A stretch of DNA of 64,000 nt. Source: Cynocephalus volans (lineage: Eukaryota; Chordata; Mammalia; Dermoptera; Cynocephalidae). The translations under genes were made by a program, and so were the position numbers. The stretch covers positions 9,019,035 through 9,083,034 of the forward strand of contig NC_084471.1 of the NCBI RefSeq assembly GCF_027409185.1, written 5' to 3'. Shown here piece by piece: positions 49,546 through 60,750 of this stretch (positions within the stretch are counted from its first letter, which is position 1; every line of letters starts with the position of its first letter). The notes under the pieces were generated by a model. It worked only from the letters and a program-made list of their open reading frames with translations, was not told where the DNA came from and searched no databases.

Positions 49546-51357
49546 CTGTAGGTGAGAACCGAGAAGCAAAATCCTTGTACACGTATTAGCTCATATAATC
49601 CCCATAGATCAAAATTACAATCCCCACCACCCAGATGAGGAGGCTCAGGCCCAGGGAAGGGGGTGTCACTTCCCTTAGAGCAACTGTATTCATTCATTCA
49701 AGAAAGACTAAGAGGAGTTTACTCTGGGCCAGGGACTGTTCTAGGTGCTGGGAGTACCAACAGGAACAAGGCAAAGTCTCTGCTGGGAGCTATATTCTAG
49801 ACATGGAAGAAAGACAAAACGAAGTACGTAACATAATGTTAGGTATCAAAATGTGTTTGACGGTTCCTGTCTTTAGATTGTGCTGGGAAAAAAAGTGTTC
49901 TAGTAGAAATAAAAGTAGAGTAGGGGGTGGGGTTAGCTCCTTTAGACAGAGTGGTCAGGGTAGGCCTCTTAAAAGAGGTGACATTTGACTGGAGACCTGA
50001 ATGAAGTGAGGGGCAAAGCAAGTGACAAACGAGGCATTGTGGGTAAAAGGAGACATTAAGTGCAAGGGCCCCGGGATGGAACAAGCTCATGCAGACAGGA
50101 ACAGCAAAGAAGCCCATGAGGACAGAACGGAACCAGTAATGAGGAAAGTACTGGGAGATGAAGCTGGACACAAACAGGACAGATCATGTTGGGCCTTGGA
50201 GTTGTAGCTAGGAGTTTGGATGTCATTCTGAGTTTGATGCAGAGTGTATCCACAGGAGCCATTGCAGGGTTTTGAGCAGCAAAGTGCCATGATCTGTGTT
50301 TTAAACGTTTGTTCTGGCTCACAAGCATCGTGTTGGACTTAATCCAGGTACAAAAGAATACTTGCCATAGGATTCCATGCAGGTAAAACTGATCTGTACT
50401 CTTAGAAATCACCAAAGTGGTGACTGCAAACTTCTGGGCTGCTGGTAATGGTCTGTTTCTTAATCTGTGTGCTACACATGGATGTATTCAGTTGGTGAAA
50501 ATTCATTGATCTAGGGCCGACCCCGTGGCGCACTCAGGAGAGTGTGGTGCTCGGAGCACAGCAGTGCTCCCGCCGTGGGTTCGGATCCTATATAAGGATG
50601 GCCGGTGCGCTCACTGGCTGAGCGCAGTGCAGCCGGTCACAAAAAGACAAAAAAAAAAAAAAAATTCATTGATCTATACACTTGTAATTTGTGTATGCAT
50701 GTATGTGTGTTATCCTTGATTACAATTTTTTTAAAGAGAAAGAAGAAAGTCATCCTGGCAAATGTGTGGAAGACTGACTGTAGTTGGGTGAGAGAGGTGG
50801 TACGAACCAGGCAGGAGGCTATCACAGTGGTCCAGGTGAGACATATGACAGCTTTGTCCAGGGTAGTGTAGTGAGATTGGGAGAAGTGACCAGGTTTGAG
50901 ATGTGATTTGCAAGTAGAGCCCACAGGACTTGCAGATAAATTGAATGTGTGAAGTCGGGGAAAGAGAGGAGTCCAGGCTGACTCCTGGGTTTTGGGTCTG
51001 GAAAGTTCTCCCCCTGACCAGTTTTAGTTCCCCTCTGATTCATCTCTGGTACCCAGGGCATAGAACAAGGTCAGCGTAACAGGTAGCTGACACAATCACA
51101 GTGCTGAGCAAAGGAGAATGGAGGTGTTTGGGGTCCCTCACCTTGATGACATTCCTCATGCTGGGGTGGGTCCTGGTGACCTGGTGCCAATAATGCCGGA
51201 CCTGCCAGATCAGAAAGAGGCAGAGGACAAGTAGGTTGCTGCAGCACCGAGGGTCCCTGCAGCTGCAATTCTGGGAGAGCAGGTCCTGCACTGGCTCCCA
51301 CTCAGGGCCTTGGAATGGCCCCACCACAACACAGGCGCCCAGCAGCGGCAGTAACAT
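44974..51357 (-). CDS. SPATA31-like repeat protein, probable C22orf46-locus ortholog (1595 aa, two coding exons)
   Basis: A 72-codon exon and a 1523-codon exon join in phase 0. Residues 39-53 form a membrane segment (NLLVLCLFLIWQV) followed by basic, aromatic residues (RHYWHQ), as at the N terminus of SPATA31/FAM205 proteins and especially C9orf131 (SPATA31G1). Near residue 1230 the sequence AHLKWGLPRRVLES resembles the C-terminal W-G-L-P-x-x-V-x-x-S signature of that family. Between about residues 290 and 1040 lies a tandem array of 19-residue, highly charged units; the C terminus is basic (CFLFRRGFKK). SPATA31 proteins are germ-cell proteins of poorly known biochemical role; none is claimed here. 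Position between MEI1 and SNU13 matches human C22orf46, reported as short or pseudogenic in human. An uninterrupted frame this long implies coding constraint. Family assignment is from short motifs only. Confidence 0.8.
46600..48890 (-). repeat. Coding tandem repeat, 57 bp / 19 residues, with a 171-bp higher-order period
   Basis: Roughly 35-40 units. The clearest part (about 46600-47900) cycles three unit types: one near THSAGWKNQEQVGGENGTE, one near IQAPGKRNQREAGSEDGTE and one near IQTPGGENQSQLKSEIDGK. The trio makes a 57-residue (171-bp) higher-order unit; the repeated CACCTCC...CTGCTCC landmarks on the plus strand lie 171-172 bases apart. One third-type unit near 47000 is shortened. Units are charged and glutamine-rich, suggesting a disordered or coiled region. 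The unit strings are eye-made consensus. Confidence 0.8.
49546..51141 (-). repeat. Intron of the SPATA31-like gene: antisense L2
   Basis: Old L2-type sequence in reverse orientation at 49690-50440 and 50740-51010, interrupted by the t-SINE at 50514-50660. Confidence 0.65.
50514..50660 (+). mobile_element. GC-rich two-unit t-SINE variant
   Basis: 16-bp duplication AAAATTCATTGATCTA at 50498-50513 and 50661-50676. It sits in the intron of the SPATA31-like gene, antisense to it. Confidence 0.92.
51142..51357 (-). CDS. SPATA31-like gene, coding exon 1 (72 codons)
   Basis: Starts at the first ATG of the open frame and ends AAG|GTGAGG, phase 0, with residues THPSMRNVIK before the junction. A cysteine-rich stretch (CSCRDPRCC) precedes the membrane helix. 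Upstream non-coding exons may exist toward the SNU13 promoter but cannot be recognised. Confidence 0.75.
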
Positions 51358-52690
51358 GACAAAGCTTAAATCAGGCAGGTGGTGTTAGGCAGCTGGAGGA
51401 AAGGACTGGCATGGCTGACCCAGCCAGTGTGGGGCGGGGTAGCCCCTGCCTCATAGCACCCCTGTCACTGAGGCCACCTCACAAAGGAGCCTGATGCCCC
51501 AGCCTCAGCTCCAGCTGCTGACCCTTTCTCCAGGGCCACCTATCATGCTCTCAGTGCAGGTAAGGACAGTGTTGGAGAACTGCCCAAAAGGAATTAAGAG
51601 GAAGAAGATTTGGTTTTAAACATTCCTGTCTTCTGGAGTGAAGAGATTAAGTTCTCCCCATCTATGATAGGGCGATGAAACCTGCAGTCTGCTTAATTTC
51701 TTTCTTCTTATTAGATACTTTTATCCATTTGTCTGTCTATTCATTATCAAACACTTAATGAACACTGTACTGAACATACATATTCTTTGACCACTCGGTA
51801 TCCCCTCCTCTTCACTCATAGTATCCTGATTTCTTGTTGGGGAAGAAACATTATTTTTCCCATCTCAGGATCAGTGTTGGAGGAAGAATGAATGCTACCC
51901 TGAAGACGATTTTTTCACGCTAAGGTTATATTCAAAATATTGAACAGCCGAGCAGGCAGGGACGTCAGCCAATCAGAATGAGTCAGGTCTTAACCCTTTA
52001 GTAGCTGGATTGAAAGTGATCCCCAGAGTTCCAGGGGAGGGGCATCACCTATTTACCAACGAGTTGGGCAGTATTTCTCTATTTTAAGAACCCAATATGC
52101 CATGTAATGTATCATGGTTGAATGTCACTCCAGCTTATACCTGATACTCTCTCACAGACCCAGGACAGCCAAGGAGTGGAGGTGTGGCCTAAGTTTGGCC
52201 AAGTGGGCTCTCTGTGCCAGGGCTCTAGGTCTCAAGAGCAGAGATTCAAGGTAGGAATAGGAGGCTGATGAGAAAAAAAAAAGCAGTCCATGGTGGCTAG
52301 GAACTAGCTGGCTCTGTCAATGAGAACTTGATGTTGCTAGGAGCTACCCTGACTCTCACACCTGGGCCTTGGGGTTCTCCTGTTGAACATAAAGAATTTC
52401 ACAGAACATCAACATCAGACAAGGCCACTCTAACTGTGATAATCAAGACAAAAACAAGACACTCCTGAATCATATCTGAACACAGACAAAAACATGAACA
52501 CTCCCAAATCACAAAAATGACCAAACATCCCTTTACCTTGGCTAATTAATCTGAGTGACTGCTACTTTTTTACCAACTGTAGCTTTAGCCTCACTTCATT
52601 CCTTTCACTTGTAGATAAAATTTATGAAGATGCCCAATCATAGACATACCCACACTTCTTTATAGCACCTATTCCAGAGCAAACTCCACT
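51358..52690. other. Intergenic, mostly unassigned
   Basis: No repeat or exon is convincing. The bases just left of 51580 could hold a 5' UTR exon or promoter of the SPATA31-like gene but carry no clear signal. Confidence 0.4.
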
Positions 52691-52696
52691 TCCTGA

Positions 52697-54765
52697 AACT
52701 GCTATGGGTGGATTGAATTGTGTCCCCCAAAGTACCATATATTGGAAGCTTAATTCCCACTATAACTGTTGAGGGTGGGAAATCCTATTATGGTAATTGA
52801 AAGTTGGGGCCTTGGAGACACGATTAGATTCTGAGGACCACATCCAGTGAATGGATTAAAAATGATGGTCGTGGGTATGGTTCTGAGGGTTTTAAAAAGG
52901 AGAGTGCACCAGGAGCTCTCTCTCTGCTGTACCATTTCCTGCCATGTACGACTCCTGGGTCACTGTTACCACCAAGACCTTCATCAGGTGTGTTCCCTGG
53001 ACTTTGGACTTCCCAGCCCCAGAAACTGTTTGGCAGTGAATTTCATTTTCTTAAAAGTTACCCAGTTCCGAGGCCTTCTAGTCTAGATGGCAGAATAGAC
53101 GGTCCCCAGTGTCACTCTCTCCCACAAACCAACTAATTTACGACTATTAAAAAGCAACGACAGCCAGGCTGGGGCCGTTAGAGCTCAGGGGAAGAGAAGA
53201 GACCTGTGGAGTTCATGAAGGCCAGAGAAGCCACAATGAGAGAAAGAAAAAAATCCCTCCAACCGTTTCGAGCCCAGCACGCTTCCAGGCTGGAGCTGCT
53301 GAGCACACAGAGCAGGAGCCTGCAAAAGCCACAGCTGTGCCCTTTGGATGAAGTTGCACAGATGCAGCAGGGAAAAGGAGGGCCTTGATGGCCCCCTGGC
53401 CAGCAAGACCACTGATGGGGCTCCCATGGACCCACATAGGAGAGAGGAGCCACAAAAACTGAAAATAAGGAGACACTTAGAGGCTAGTGAGTAATCGCAA
53501 GGGACCAGCGCACAGCCCGTCCCATGGGAAGTGTTCTCAGAATGGGCAGTGGGGGAGACAGGCCCACCGGGAGAACACTGGGACAAGCAAGGACAGCTGA
53601 CCTGACCCCAATCAGTGTAGGACCACTCAGAGGAGACTGGTCAGGAATATAGGATTGCATGGGGCGCAGTTTGATGAAAAGACTCAGGCCCAGACCAGTG
53701 TTTCTACACAACCCAGGGGTGCTAGATTTCACTAAACCTGGAAGTCCTATAAAGTCAAACATTGAAACCTGAGCTGCACGAAAAGCCTTCCCCAGGGAAT
53801 CAACAGCAAAGCAGCAATTTAGCTCAACCACAGAGCTCAAGTGCTCATCCCTACAGGAAGTTCCCCCACTTTGCAAGTAAGCAAAGGACAACAAATTAGT
53901 TCCAGTGCAGAGTTTAAGTGGTGGGAACAGCAAATAATCCAACACAGAACTGAAAGAAAAAACAGAGTACCCACAACCAGAGACAAAGTTTGATATTAAC
54001 TAGTAAAGGTCTCATTTCACCAAAGAACACCTATAACACCTAGAAGGACCAGAAGTCCCCTGGGCTACCAAGCCAGAAAGAGGGGACAACCAGGCACACC
54101 ACCAGTGCCATGGGGCCCTGAGGCATAGATCTGGGGAACAGACCCTCCTCCCACAACCAGGCACACCACCAGCACCACCACCAACTATGTAAGGAGCGTG
54201 CCAGAAACATCACCTCCATGTGGGTGGCCCACCACAGCCACCACAATAACCATGCCTGCTGCAAAAGTGGCTAGAAACCACAGCCACTGCGCAGGTGGTC
54301 CGTCAGCCACTGGAGTGCACTGACACAAGGAGAGTCACCAGCAGAGACCAAAGAAAAGAGGAGGATGTGTCTCTCCACAAAGCTCATTCCACAGTGACGG
54401 AAGAAGCATCTGCTCTACAACAATATTGGGGGACCTAAACACACCTCTCAGCATTGGACAGATCATGTAGTCAACAAATCAACAGAGTAACCATTATTCT
54501 TTCAGAAGGAGAGAAGAAATCTAGGGTAATTAGAAGGGGGAGAGGGGAGAGAGACAGGGATAGGGAGAGATTGGACAAGGGCATAAAGAATAAGTATGAT
54601 TTGTAACAATATATATGCTAGTAATATTGATTTGATCAACATATGTCAATGCTGAACCCCCAAAATATGTATAATCAATTATGATTCAATAAAAAAAAAT
54701 TTTTTAAAGTTACCCAGTTCCAAGTATTTTGTTATAAGCAACAGAGACTGACTAACAGAGAAACT
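52697..54765 (+). mobile_element. MST-type MaLR LTR split by composite element B
   Basis: 5' part 52697-53053 (GGATTGAATTGTGTCCCCCA) and 3' part 54722-54765 (AGTATTTTGTTATAAGCAAC). Confidence 0.85.
53070..54705 (+). mobile_element. Composite VNTR retroelement, copy B (full length, minimal VNTR)
   Basis: Same plan as copy A with only about one to two VNTR units (54085-54190). It is flanked by the 16-bp duplication AAAGTTACCCAGTTCC at 53054-53069 and 54706-54721, and it splits a MaLR LTR. It carries about 160 bases (53890-54050) between leader and VNTR that copy A lacks. Confidence 0.8.
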
Positions 54766-55104
54766 CTCCCCAAAAGCACCTAATGCAAGCCCAAATCCTG
54801 TAATAAATACTTTCTAACACCTCCTTGTTGAGAAGCCCACAGTTCCCCATGGTGTGTGTTCTCCCTTGCTGCAACAAGTAGTAACACTATAGGTGTGCTA
54901 CTGATGGTCTTTGGCTGAAGGACATTGACAATGGGGCGAGACTGGAGGGCTGGTCCTGTTCTCACAACCATCTCCCCTTAGACCTCTGGGCTCCACCACA
55001 GAGTCTTCCCCCAAATCCCTTTTTGGTTACTTGCCACCAAAGATCCCTAAGTGAAACCAGCATTTCCTTTGGGCTGAGAATGGTGCCAGAAGTTAGCTAT
55101 TGTA

Positions 55105-55535
55105 GTGGATTGAATTATGTCCCCCCAAAACTCCCTGAAACTTGAATTGTGTCCTCCACGTTTTATGTATTAGAAACTTAGCCCCCATTGTGACTGTTAA
55201 GAGGGTGGGAAATCCTATTATGGTAATTGAAAGGTGGAGCTCTGAAGGAGTGATTGGTTTGCAGGACGGTGCAGTAGTGAACGGATTAAAAATGGTGGTC
55301 AGGGGCATGGTTCCAAGGACTTTAAAAGAAGAGAGTCTTCCTCTTTCTCTCTTTTGCTCTCTCTGCTCTCTCTGCTTCCACCATCTTGCAATGTGAGACC
55401 CCTGGGTCACTGTCGCCACCACCAAATGGACTTTGGACGTCCCAGCCTCAGAAACTGTAAGCAATAAATTTCATTTTCTTTATAAATCACCCAGTTTCAC
55501 GTATTTTGTTACAAGAAACAAAATGGACTAATACA
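55105..55535 (+). mobile_element. MST-type MaLR LTR
   Basis: Starts GTGGATTGAATTATGTCCCC and ends ATGGACTAATACAGG; highly similar to the LTR at 52697. Confidence 0.85.
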
Positions 55536-55561
55536 GGTATCTTCTAAAGTGTCTAAGGGAG

Positions 55562-55668
55562 GGGCTGGCCAGTTAGTCAGCTGGTTAGAGCATGGTGTTA
55601 TAACACCAAGGTCAAGGGTTCAGATCCCTGTACCGGCTGGCTGCCAAAATAAATAAATAAATTTAAAA
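55562..55668 (+). mobile_element. t-SINE monomer
   Basis: GGGCTGGCCAGTTAGTCAGC start, GGTTCAGATCC box B, ends GGCTGCC and an AAAT-rich tail. Confidence 0.88.
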
Positions 55669-55854
55669 AGCATCTGAGGCAGCTGTAGATCCTGCTCTCA
55701 TGGAGCTCACAGTGTGGTTGGGAAGGCAGACACTGAATAAGGACAAGGTTGATGAGTGCTACAAAGAGTTCAGTGTAGAGAAGTCTGTAGCTCCATCCAA
55801 CAAGAGCAATTACCTGGTCTGGGTGATGAGGGAGACTTCACTGAAGAGGTGTGT

Positions 55855-56352
55855 GTATTAGTCTGTTTCTGTTGCTTATAACAAAATACCTGGAACTGGG
55901 TAATTTGTAAAAAGATGAAATGTATTGCTTACAGTTTCAGAGGCTGAAAAGTCTAAAGTCCAGGGAACACATCGGATGAGGGTCTTCTTGGTGGTGGCTT
56001 TACAGCAATGCAGAGGTCTCACATGGCAGAAAATGACAGAGCAGAGAAAGAGAGAGCTCCTCATGTGCTCTCCTTTTTTTTTTTAAAAGATGACTGGTAT
56101 GGGGATCCGAACCCATGGCCTTGGTGTTATCAGCACCACACTCTCCCGAATGAGCCATGGACCAGCCCTATGTGCTCTCCTTTTAAAGTCCTCAGAACCA
56201 CACCCATGACCACCATTAGACCATCAACTTAATCATCTCTTCAAGGCTCCACCTTTCCATTACCATAATAGAATTTCTCATCCTCAACAGTTACAGTGGG
56301 AATTAAGCTTCTAATACATGGACTTTGGGGGACACAATTCAATCAATCCACA
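55855..56352 (-). mobile_element. MST-type MaLR LTR, antisense, split by a t-SINE
   Basis: TATTAGTCTGTTTCTGTTGC start and the TTGGGGGACACAATTCAATC end in reverse orientation. Confidence 0.85.
56077..56168 (-). mobile_element. t-SINE monomer, antisense, inside a MaLR LTR
   Basis: The target duplication ATGTGCTCTCCTTTT lies on both sides (about 56062 and 56169). It splits the LTR at 55855-56350. Confidence 0.88.
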
Positions 56353-56815
56353 GCAGTGTTGAACAGGAGTTAGCCTAGCAGGACAGTGGAGCAAATCACT
56401 CCCAACAGAGGGTGATGGATGGGTTGAAAGATTGCGATGTGCTCAGGATAGCAAAAGAAGTTGTGTAGGTATGTAACATAACGGAGGGGGAGAATACTGG
56501 TGGAGAGGGACCTAGTAAGCTATGGCAAGGATTTAGTGTTTTAAGCACATTAGTGTGACAAATTTCTAAAATAAATTGATCCTGAGCACATGTCAATATT
56601 TATTAACTTACTAGTAAGGAAAACAGCAAGATACAGAAGGATAGGTTGGTTTTGAGAAAACATAGAAACTGAGTTATTATATAGTAGAGAAATAGAATTA
56701 ATTAGATAATTAGGTAAAGTGTACTGTCTCATTACTCACAGTCATAAAAAATCATGTCCATATCAGTTATTACTAAGGAGATCTGGGGTATGATTGTCCA
56801 ATAATAAATTGTTAT

Positions 56816-57095
56816 AAAGGCTGGCCAGTTAGCTCAGTTGGTTAAAACGTGGTGTTACAGGACCAGCCTGTGGCTCACTTGGGAAAGTGTGGTGCTGATA
56901 ACATCAAAGCCACGGGTTCGGATCCCTATATAAGGATGGCCGGTTGGCTCACTTGGGAGAGCATAGTGCTGACACCACCAAGTCAAGGGTTAAGATCCCC
57001 TTACCGGACATCTTTAAAAAAAAAAAAAAGCGTGGTGTTACACCAAGGTCAAGGGTTCGGATCCCCATAACAGCCAGCTGCCAATACATAAATTG
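56816..57095 (+). mobile_element. t-SINE monomer split by a second t-SINE
   Basis: The outer monomer's 5' part is 56816-56859 and its 3' part 57031-57095. The break carries the inner element's target duplication. Confidence 0.9.
56860..57030 (+). mobile_element. t-SINE dimer nested in a t-SINE monomer
   Basis: Duplication CGTGGTGTTACA at 56848-56859 and 57031-57042, drawn from the outer element. This shows that dimers were active after at least some monomers. Confidence 0.92.
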
Positions 57096-57751
57096 TTATA
57101 AAGGACATCTAAGAAGCAAATGATAAGGACACATCTATGACTGACTATAAATTGGAATGATAAGGCTTCATTCCCCAATGGTGGTAGCTGATATGTCCAA
57201 TTAATATGGAGACTCAAAACAGGATCTAACAAAGATGAGGATCAGAGTCCAAGTCACAGGCCCTGTTCTTAAACTGGAGCCACCAGTGGGCATCTGTTAG
57301 ATTGAGGACAATTTCCTTTTCCTTTGACAAGTCATATTACATTTGCATGAGGTGATCTTTGATGTAATAAACGTTCAATCATGGAGCCAGTTCAAACCCT
57401 TCCTATTGCCAGATGCCCTAACACATCTCAGGCAAAGCAACCAGATGTGGTGGAAGTAACCCACATCAGTAGCCAAAAATCCCAGGGTTCATGCGTGTGG
57501 GCCAGTTCAGATTCTGCCTCTATCTCCTTCTGTGACCATGGCCCAGCAGCTTCCCTTCTCTGACTTCAGTTTCCCTATCTGTAAAATTAAGGGGTTGCAT
57601 TGCATGATTCCTAAGGGTAGTGCCAGGACTCAACGTCTAGGTTTCTGAAGAAATTAACTGGAATTAGCTCCAAATGGTCTAGTTTTGGCTAGATCCACGT
57701 AGTCCCAAGATACACATGGCATCATGTTGGAGAAAGATGAGGAAGGGCCAT
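57096..57751 (+). repeat. Intergenic: MIR and unassigned
   Basis: MIR-like 57450-57610 (TCAGTTTCCCTATCTGTAAA). The rest is unassigned. Confidence 0.5.
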
Positions 57752-57764
57752 AAAGATCAGGGAC

Positions 57765-59173
57765 CACCGGGGGAGAAGGGGACCGGACATGGAGAAGGGG
57801 ACTGGACCATCCTCCCACAACCAGGCACACTGAGCCAGCACTTCAGGGCCCACCGGGGGACCTGAGGCATGGAGAAGGGGACCAGACCACCCTCCCACAA
57901 CCAGGCACAACATGCCATCACCTCGGAGCCCACCCAGGGAGCCAGGGTATGGAGAAGGGGACTGGACCTCTCTCCCACAACCAGGCACACCAAGCCAGTG
58001 CCTCGGTGCCCACCCACTGTCCCGGGGCATGGAAAAGGGGACCAGAACACCCTCCCACAACCAGGCACACTGAGCCAGTGCTTCAGGACCCACCAGGGGA
58101 CCTGAGGCATGGAGAAGGGGACTGGACCTCTCTCCCACAACTAGGCACACAGTGCCAGCACCTTGGGCCCCGCCCAGGGACCCAGGGCATGGAGAAGGGG
58201 ACTGGACCTCTCTCCCACAACCAGGCACACAATGCCAGCACCTTGGGGCCCACCCAGGGACCCAGGGTATGGAGTTGGGGACTGGACCTCTCTCCCACAA
58301 CCAGGCACACCACGCCAGCACCTTGGGCCCTGCCCCGGGACCCAGGGTATGGAGAAGGGGACCAGACCACCCTCTCACAATCAGGCACACTGAGCCAGTG
58401 CTTTGGGGCCCACCCAGGGACCCAGGGTATGGAGTCGGGGACCGGACCACCCTCCCACAGCCAGGCACAACATGCCAGCACCTCGGAGACCACCCGGGGA
58501 CCTGGGGCATGGATACGGGACTGGACCTCTCTCCCACAACCAGGCACAACATGCCAGCACCTTGGGGCCTGCCCAGGGACCCAAGGCAAGGAGAAGGGGA
58601 CCAAACACACCCCACAACCAGGCATACCACCAGTGCCAAGGAGCATGCCAAAAACAGCACCCCCACGTGGGTGGCCCACCACAGTCACCACAATAACCAT
58701 GGCTGCTGCAGAAGCAGCTAGACGCCACAACCACCATGCAGATGGCCCGCCAACCACTGGAGTGCATTCACACAAGAAGAGTCATCAGCAGAGACAAAGA
58801 ACAGGATGTCTCTTTCCACAAAACCCATTTCAGAGTGACAGAAGAAGCATCTGCTCTATGATAATACTGGGTGACCTGATCACATCTCTCAGCATTGGGC
58901 AGATCATCTAGGTAACAAGTTAACAGAGTAACCATTATTCTTTCAGAAGGAGAGAAGAAATCTAGGCAATTAGAGGGGGGGAGGAGGAGGGAATGGGGGA
59001 AGGGGAGAGGTTGGACGAGGGGCATAAAGAATAATTATGATTTGTAACAATATATATGCTAGTAATACTGATTTAATCAACATATCTCAATGTTCGACCC
59101 CCAAAATATGTATAATCGATTTTGATTCAATAAATAAAATAAATTATTTTTTAAAAATTAAAATTAAAAAAAA
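57765..59173 (+). mobile_element. Composite VNTR retroelement, copy C (5'-truncated, longest VNTR)
   Basis: Flanked by the 13-bp duplication AAAGATCAGGGAC (57752-57764 and 59174-59186). The copy begins inside the VNTR, as expected for 5' truncation during reverse transcription. About 10.5 units of 80 bp are followed by the same tail, purine tract and 3' end as copies A and B. Confidence 0.8.
57780..58620 (+). repeat. 80-bp VNTR array of copy C
   Basis: The landmark ATGGAGAAGGGG or a close variant recurs at 57791, 57871, 57951, 58031, 58111, 58191, 58271, 58351, 58431, 58511 and 58590, an almost invariant 80-base spacing. Units are GC-rich and carry CTCCCACAACCAGGCACA. Because 80 is not a multiple of 3, long frames run through on both strands; these are judged non-genic. 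Confidence 0.9.
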
Positions 59174-59199
59174 AAAGATCAGGGACGACATCTTGGAGG

Positions 59200-60055
59200 T
59201 GGTGAGGCGTAAGTTTAGCCTTAAATAATGGAGATATGGAGCAGCTTTGAGAAAAGAGCAGGACACTGGCCAGAAGAAACTGGGTATCCTATGATATCTC
59301 CAATCTCAACCTGTTGGATGAGCAGGATTGATGCCATGTTGGGACCTAAAGCCGCCTGGGCTGCAGTGGGGAGAGGAGTTTTTAAAAGTACAGTTTTTTT
59401 CCTCTCCATTCTTTCTTCCCACCCCCTGACTTTCTTATCTTGCTTGCTAAATAGAAAAACAAAGCTGAGAAGCTAATCAGTACTTTGCAAAGCTAACAGT
59501 TCTTTCTTTGTGACTTGTAGAATTTTAAGACCAAATGACTGTTAGCTAACCTTGGGCATCACCTGAGTCAACAAAGAGAAACTATGCAAAAGACTTTGTG
59601 GAAGAGTTGATTCTACTCCGGAGCAAATCAAAATCTTCCAGGGCCCTGAGATAGCAGTGAAGATGAGAACAGAAACCAGATCGTGCCTTGGCGAGACCAC
59701 GTGCCTGACTCACAGACACAGACCCCTTGTAGCTCACATCCCTCTCCCTCCTGCTTTTCATTTCCCATATTCCATTCCCTCATCCCCCTCTTTAAAAACC
59801 CCTCAGTAATCCTGAGTCTTTGAGATGGCTTTAGCCTGGCCACTCTCCTTGAGGTTTACCAGAGGGAGATGGGTCAGCCTAACATCTCTCCTCAGGTCAC
59901 TGGTATTCCTGAATGACAGCTGACTTCCATTTTCACCAACATTGGACTTTTGATTGGTTTGCTTTTGTCTGGGGTCAGACAACCAGACCTGTGAGCTCAT
60001 TATCAATTTTGGGGAGCCTCACCAGGAGCTGAGTGTGCCCTGTAACAAATCTGAC
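59200..60055 (+). mobile_element. ERV LTR-like sequence, unclassified
   Basis: CTTTAAAAACCCCTCAGTAA is promoter-like, followed by a leader with TGTGAGCTCATTATCAATTT and GCCCTGTAACA at the end, resembling an ERV1-type LTR. Its boundaries are approximate. Confidence 0.5.
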
Positions 60056-60311
60056 AGAAACTCAACCCCTACCCCCACCCCCAAACTGCTTCCTCCTGAA
60101 TTCCCTACACAATGGATTCTAATTCCATCCCCCCACCCCCCAAAAAAAACTTTGACAAGGCATATCCGAAGATAAACATTTAGGATTACCCATAATTATC
60201 TTTCCTCAGCAGTGTGGGGTCAGAAAGATGATTTAGAAAGCATAAGAACGTGCTCAAAAATAAATTGGCATTGCAACGGTGAAGCCATTGAAACCCTTTG
60301 TTCTGGTGTAT

Positions 60312-60560
60312 TACTTTTTTTTTGTAAAGATGATTTATTATACATATTTGTGGTGTACAAAGTTGACTTTCTACAGTTGTGTACAATGTGTGAGGGTCAA
60401 ATCAGAATAGTTAGCTTATTCATCGTTACAATACGTAATCATTATTTGGGCCCATTAACCAATTTCTCTTAACCCCCTCCCTCTCCTCTCCCCCACCCCT
60501 TTTCTACCTCTCCTTACTACAGTTCTTTTCTCTCCTTTTAAAAGTTTAAATTATTATTGT
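60312..60560 (-). mobile_element. L1 3' UTR, antisense
   Basis: Poly(T) then ATGATTTATTATACATATTTG, and the pyrimidine-rich CCCTCCCTCTCCTCTCCCCC tract of an L1 3' UTR. Confidence 0.8.
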
Positions 60561-60626
60561 GGTTGTTGTTTCTTCCTTTCTCTCTTTAACAAGTGATAGG
60601 GTTTGTTGGTTTGAAATGTATTTTTT

Positions 60627-60709
60627 TTTGGCAGGGGGCCGGTACACAGACCCTTGCCCTTGGTGTTACAAGGGTGTGCTCTAACCAGCTAAGCCAACCA
60701 GCCAGCCCG
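60627..60709 (-). mobile_element. t-SINE monomer, antisense
   Basis: GGCAGGGGGCCGGTACACAG at the 3' side and ACCAGCCAGCCC at the 5' side. Confidence 0.82.
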
Positions 60710-60750
60710 GTGTGTTACGTTCCGAATGTTTAACTCATTGTTTCCGCCTG

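Noticed and set aside
57780-58620. CRISPR-like array
   Set aside because: The units are 80 bp, contiguous and without unique spacers, in a mammalian retroelement.
57722-58911. Long proline/glycine-rich frames on both strands as new protein genes
   Set aside because: They are the reading of an 80-bp tandem array inside a retroelement; both strands and several frames are open, which indicates repeat composition rather than coding selection.
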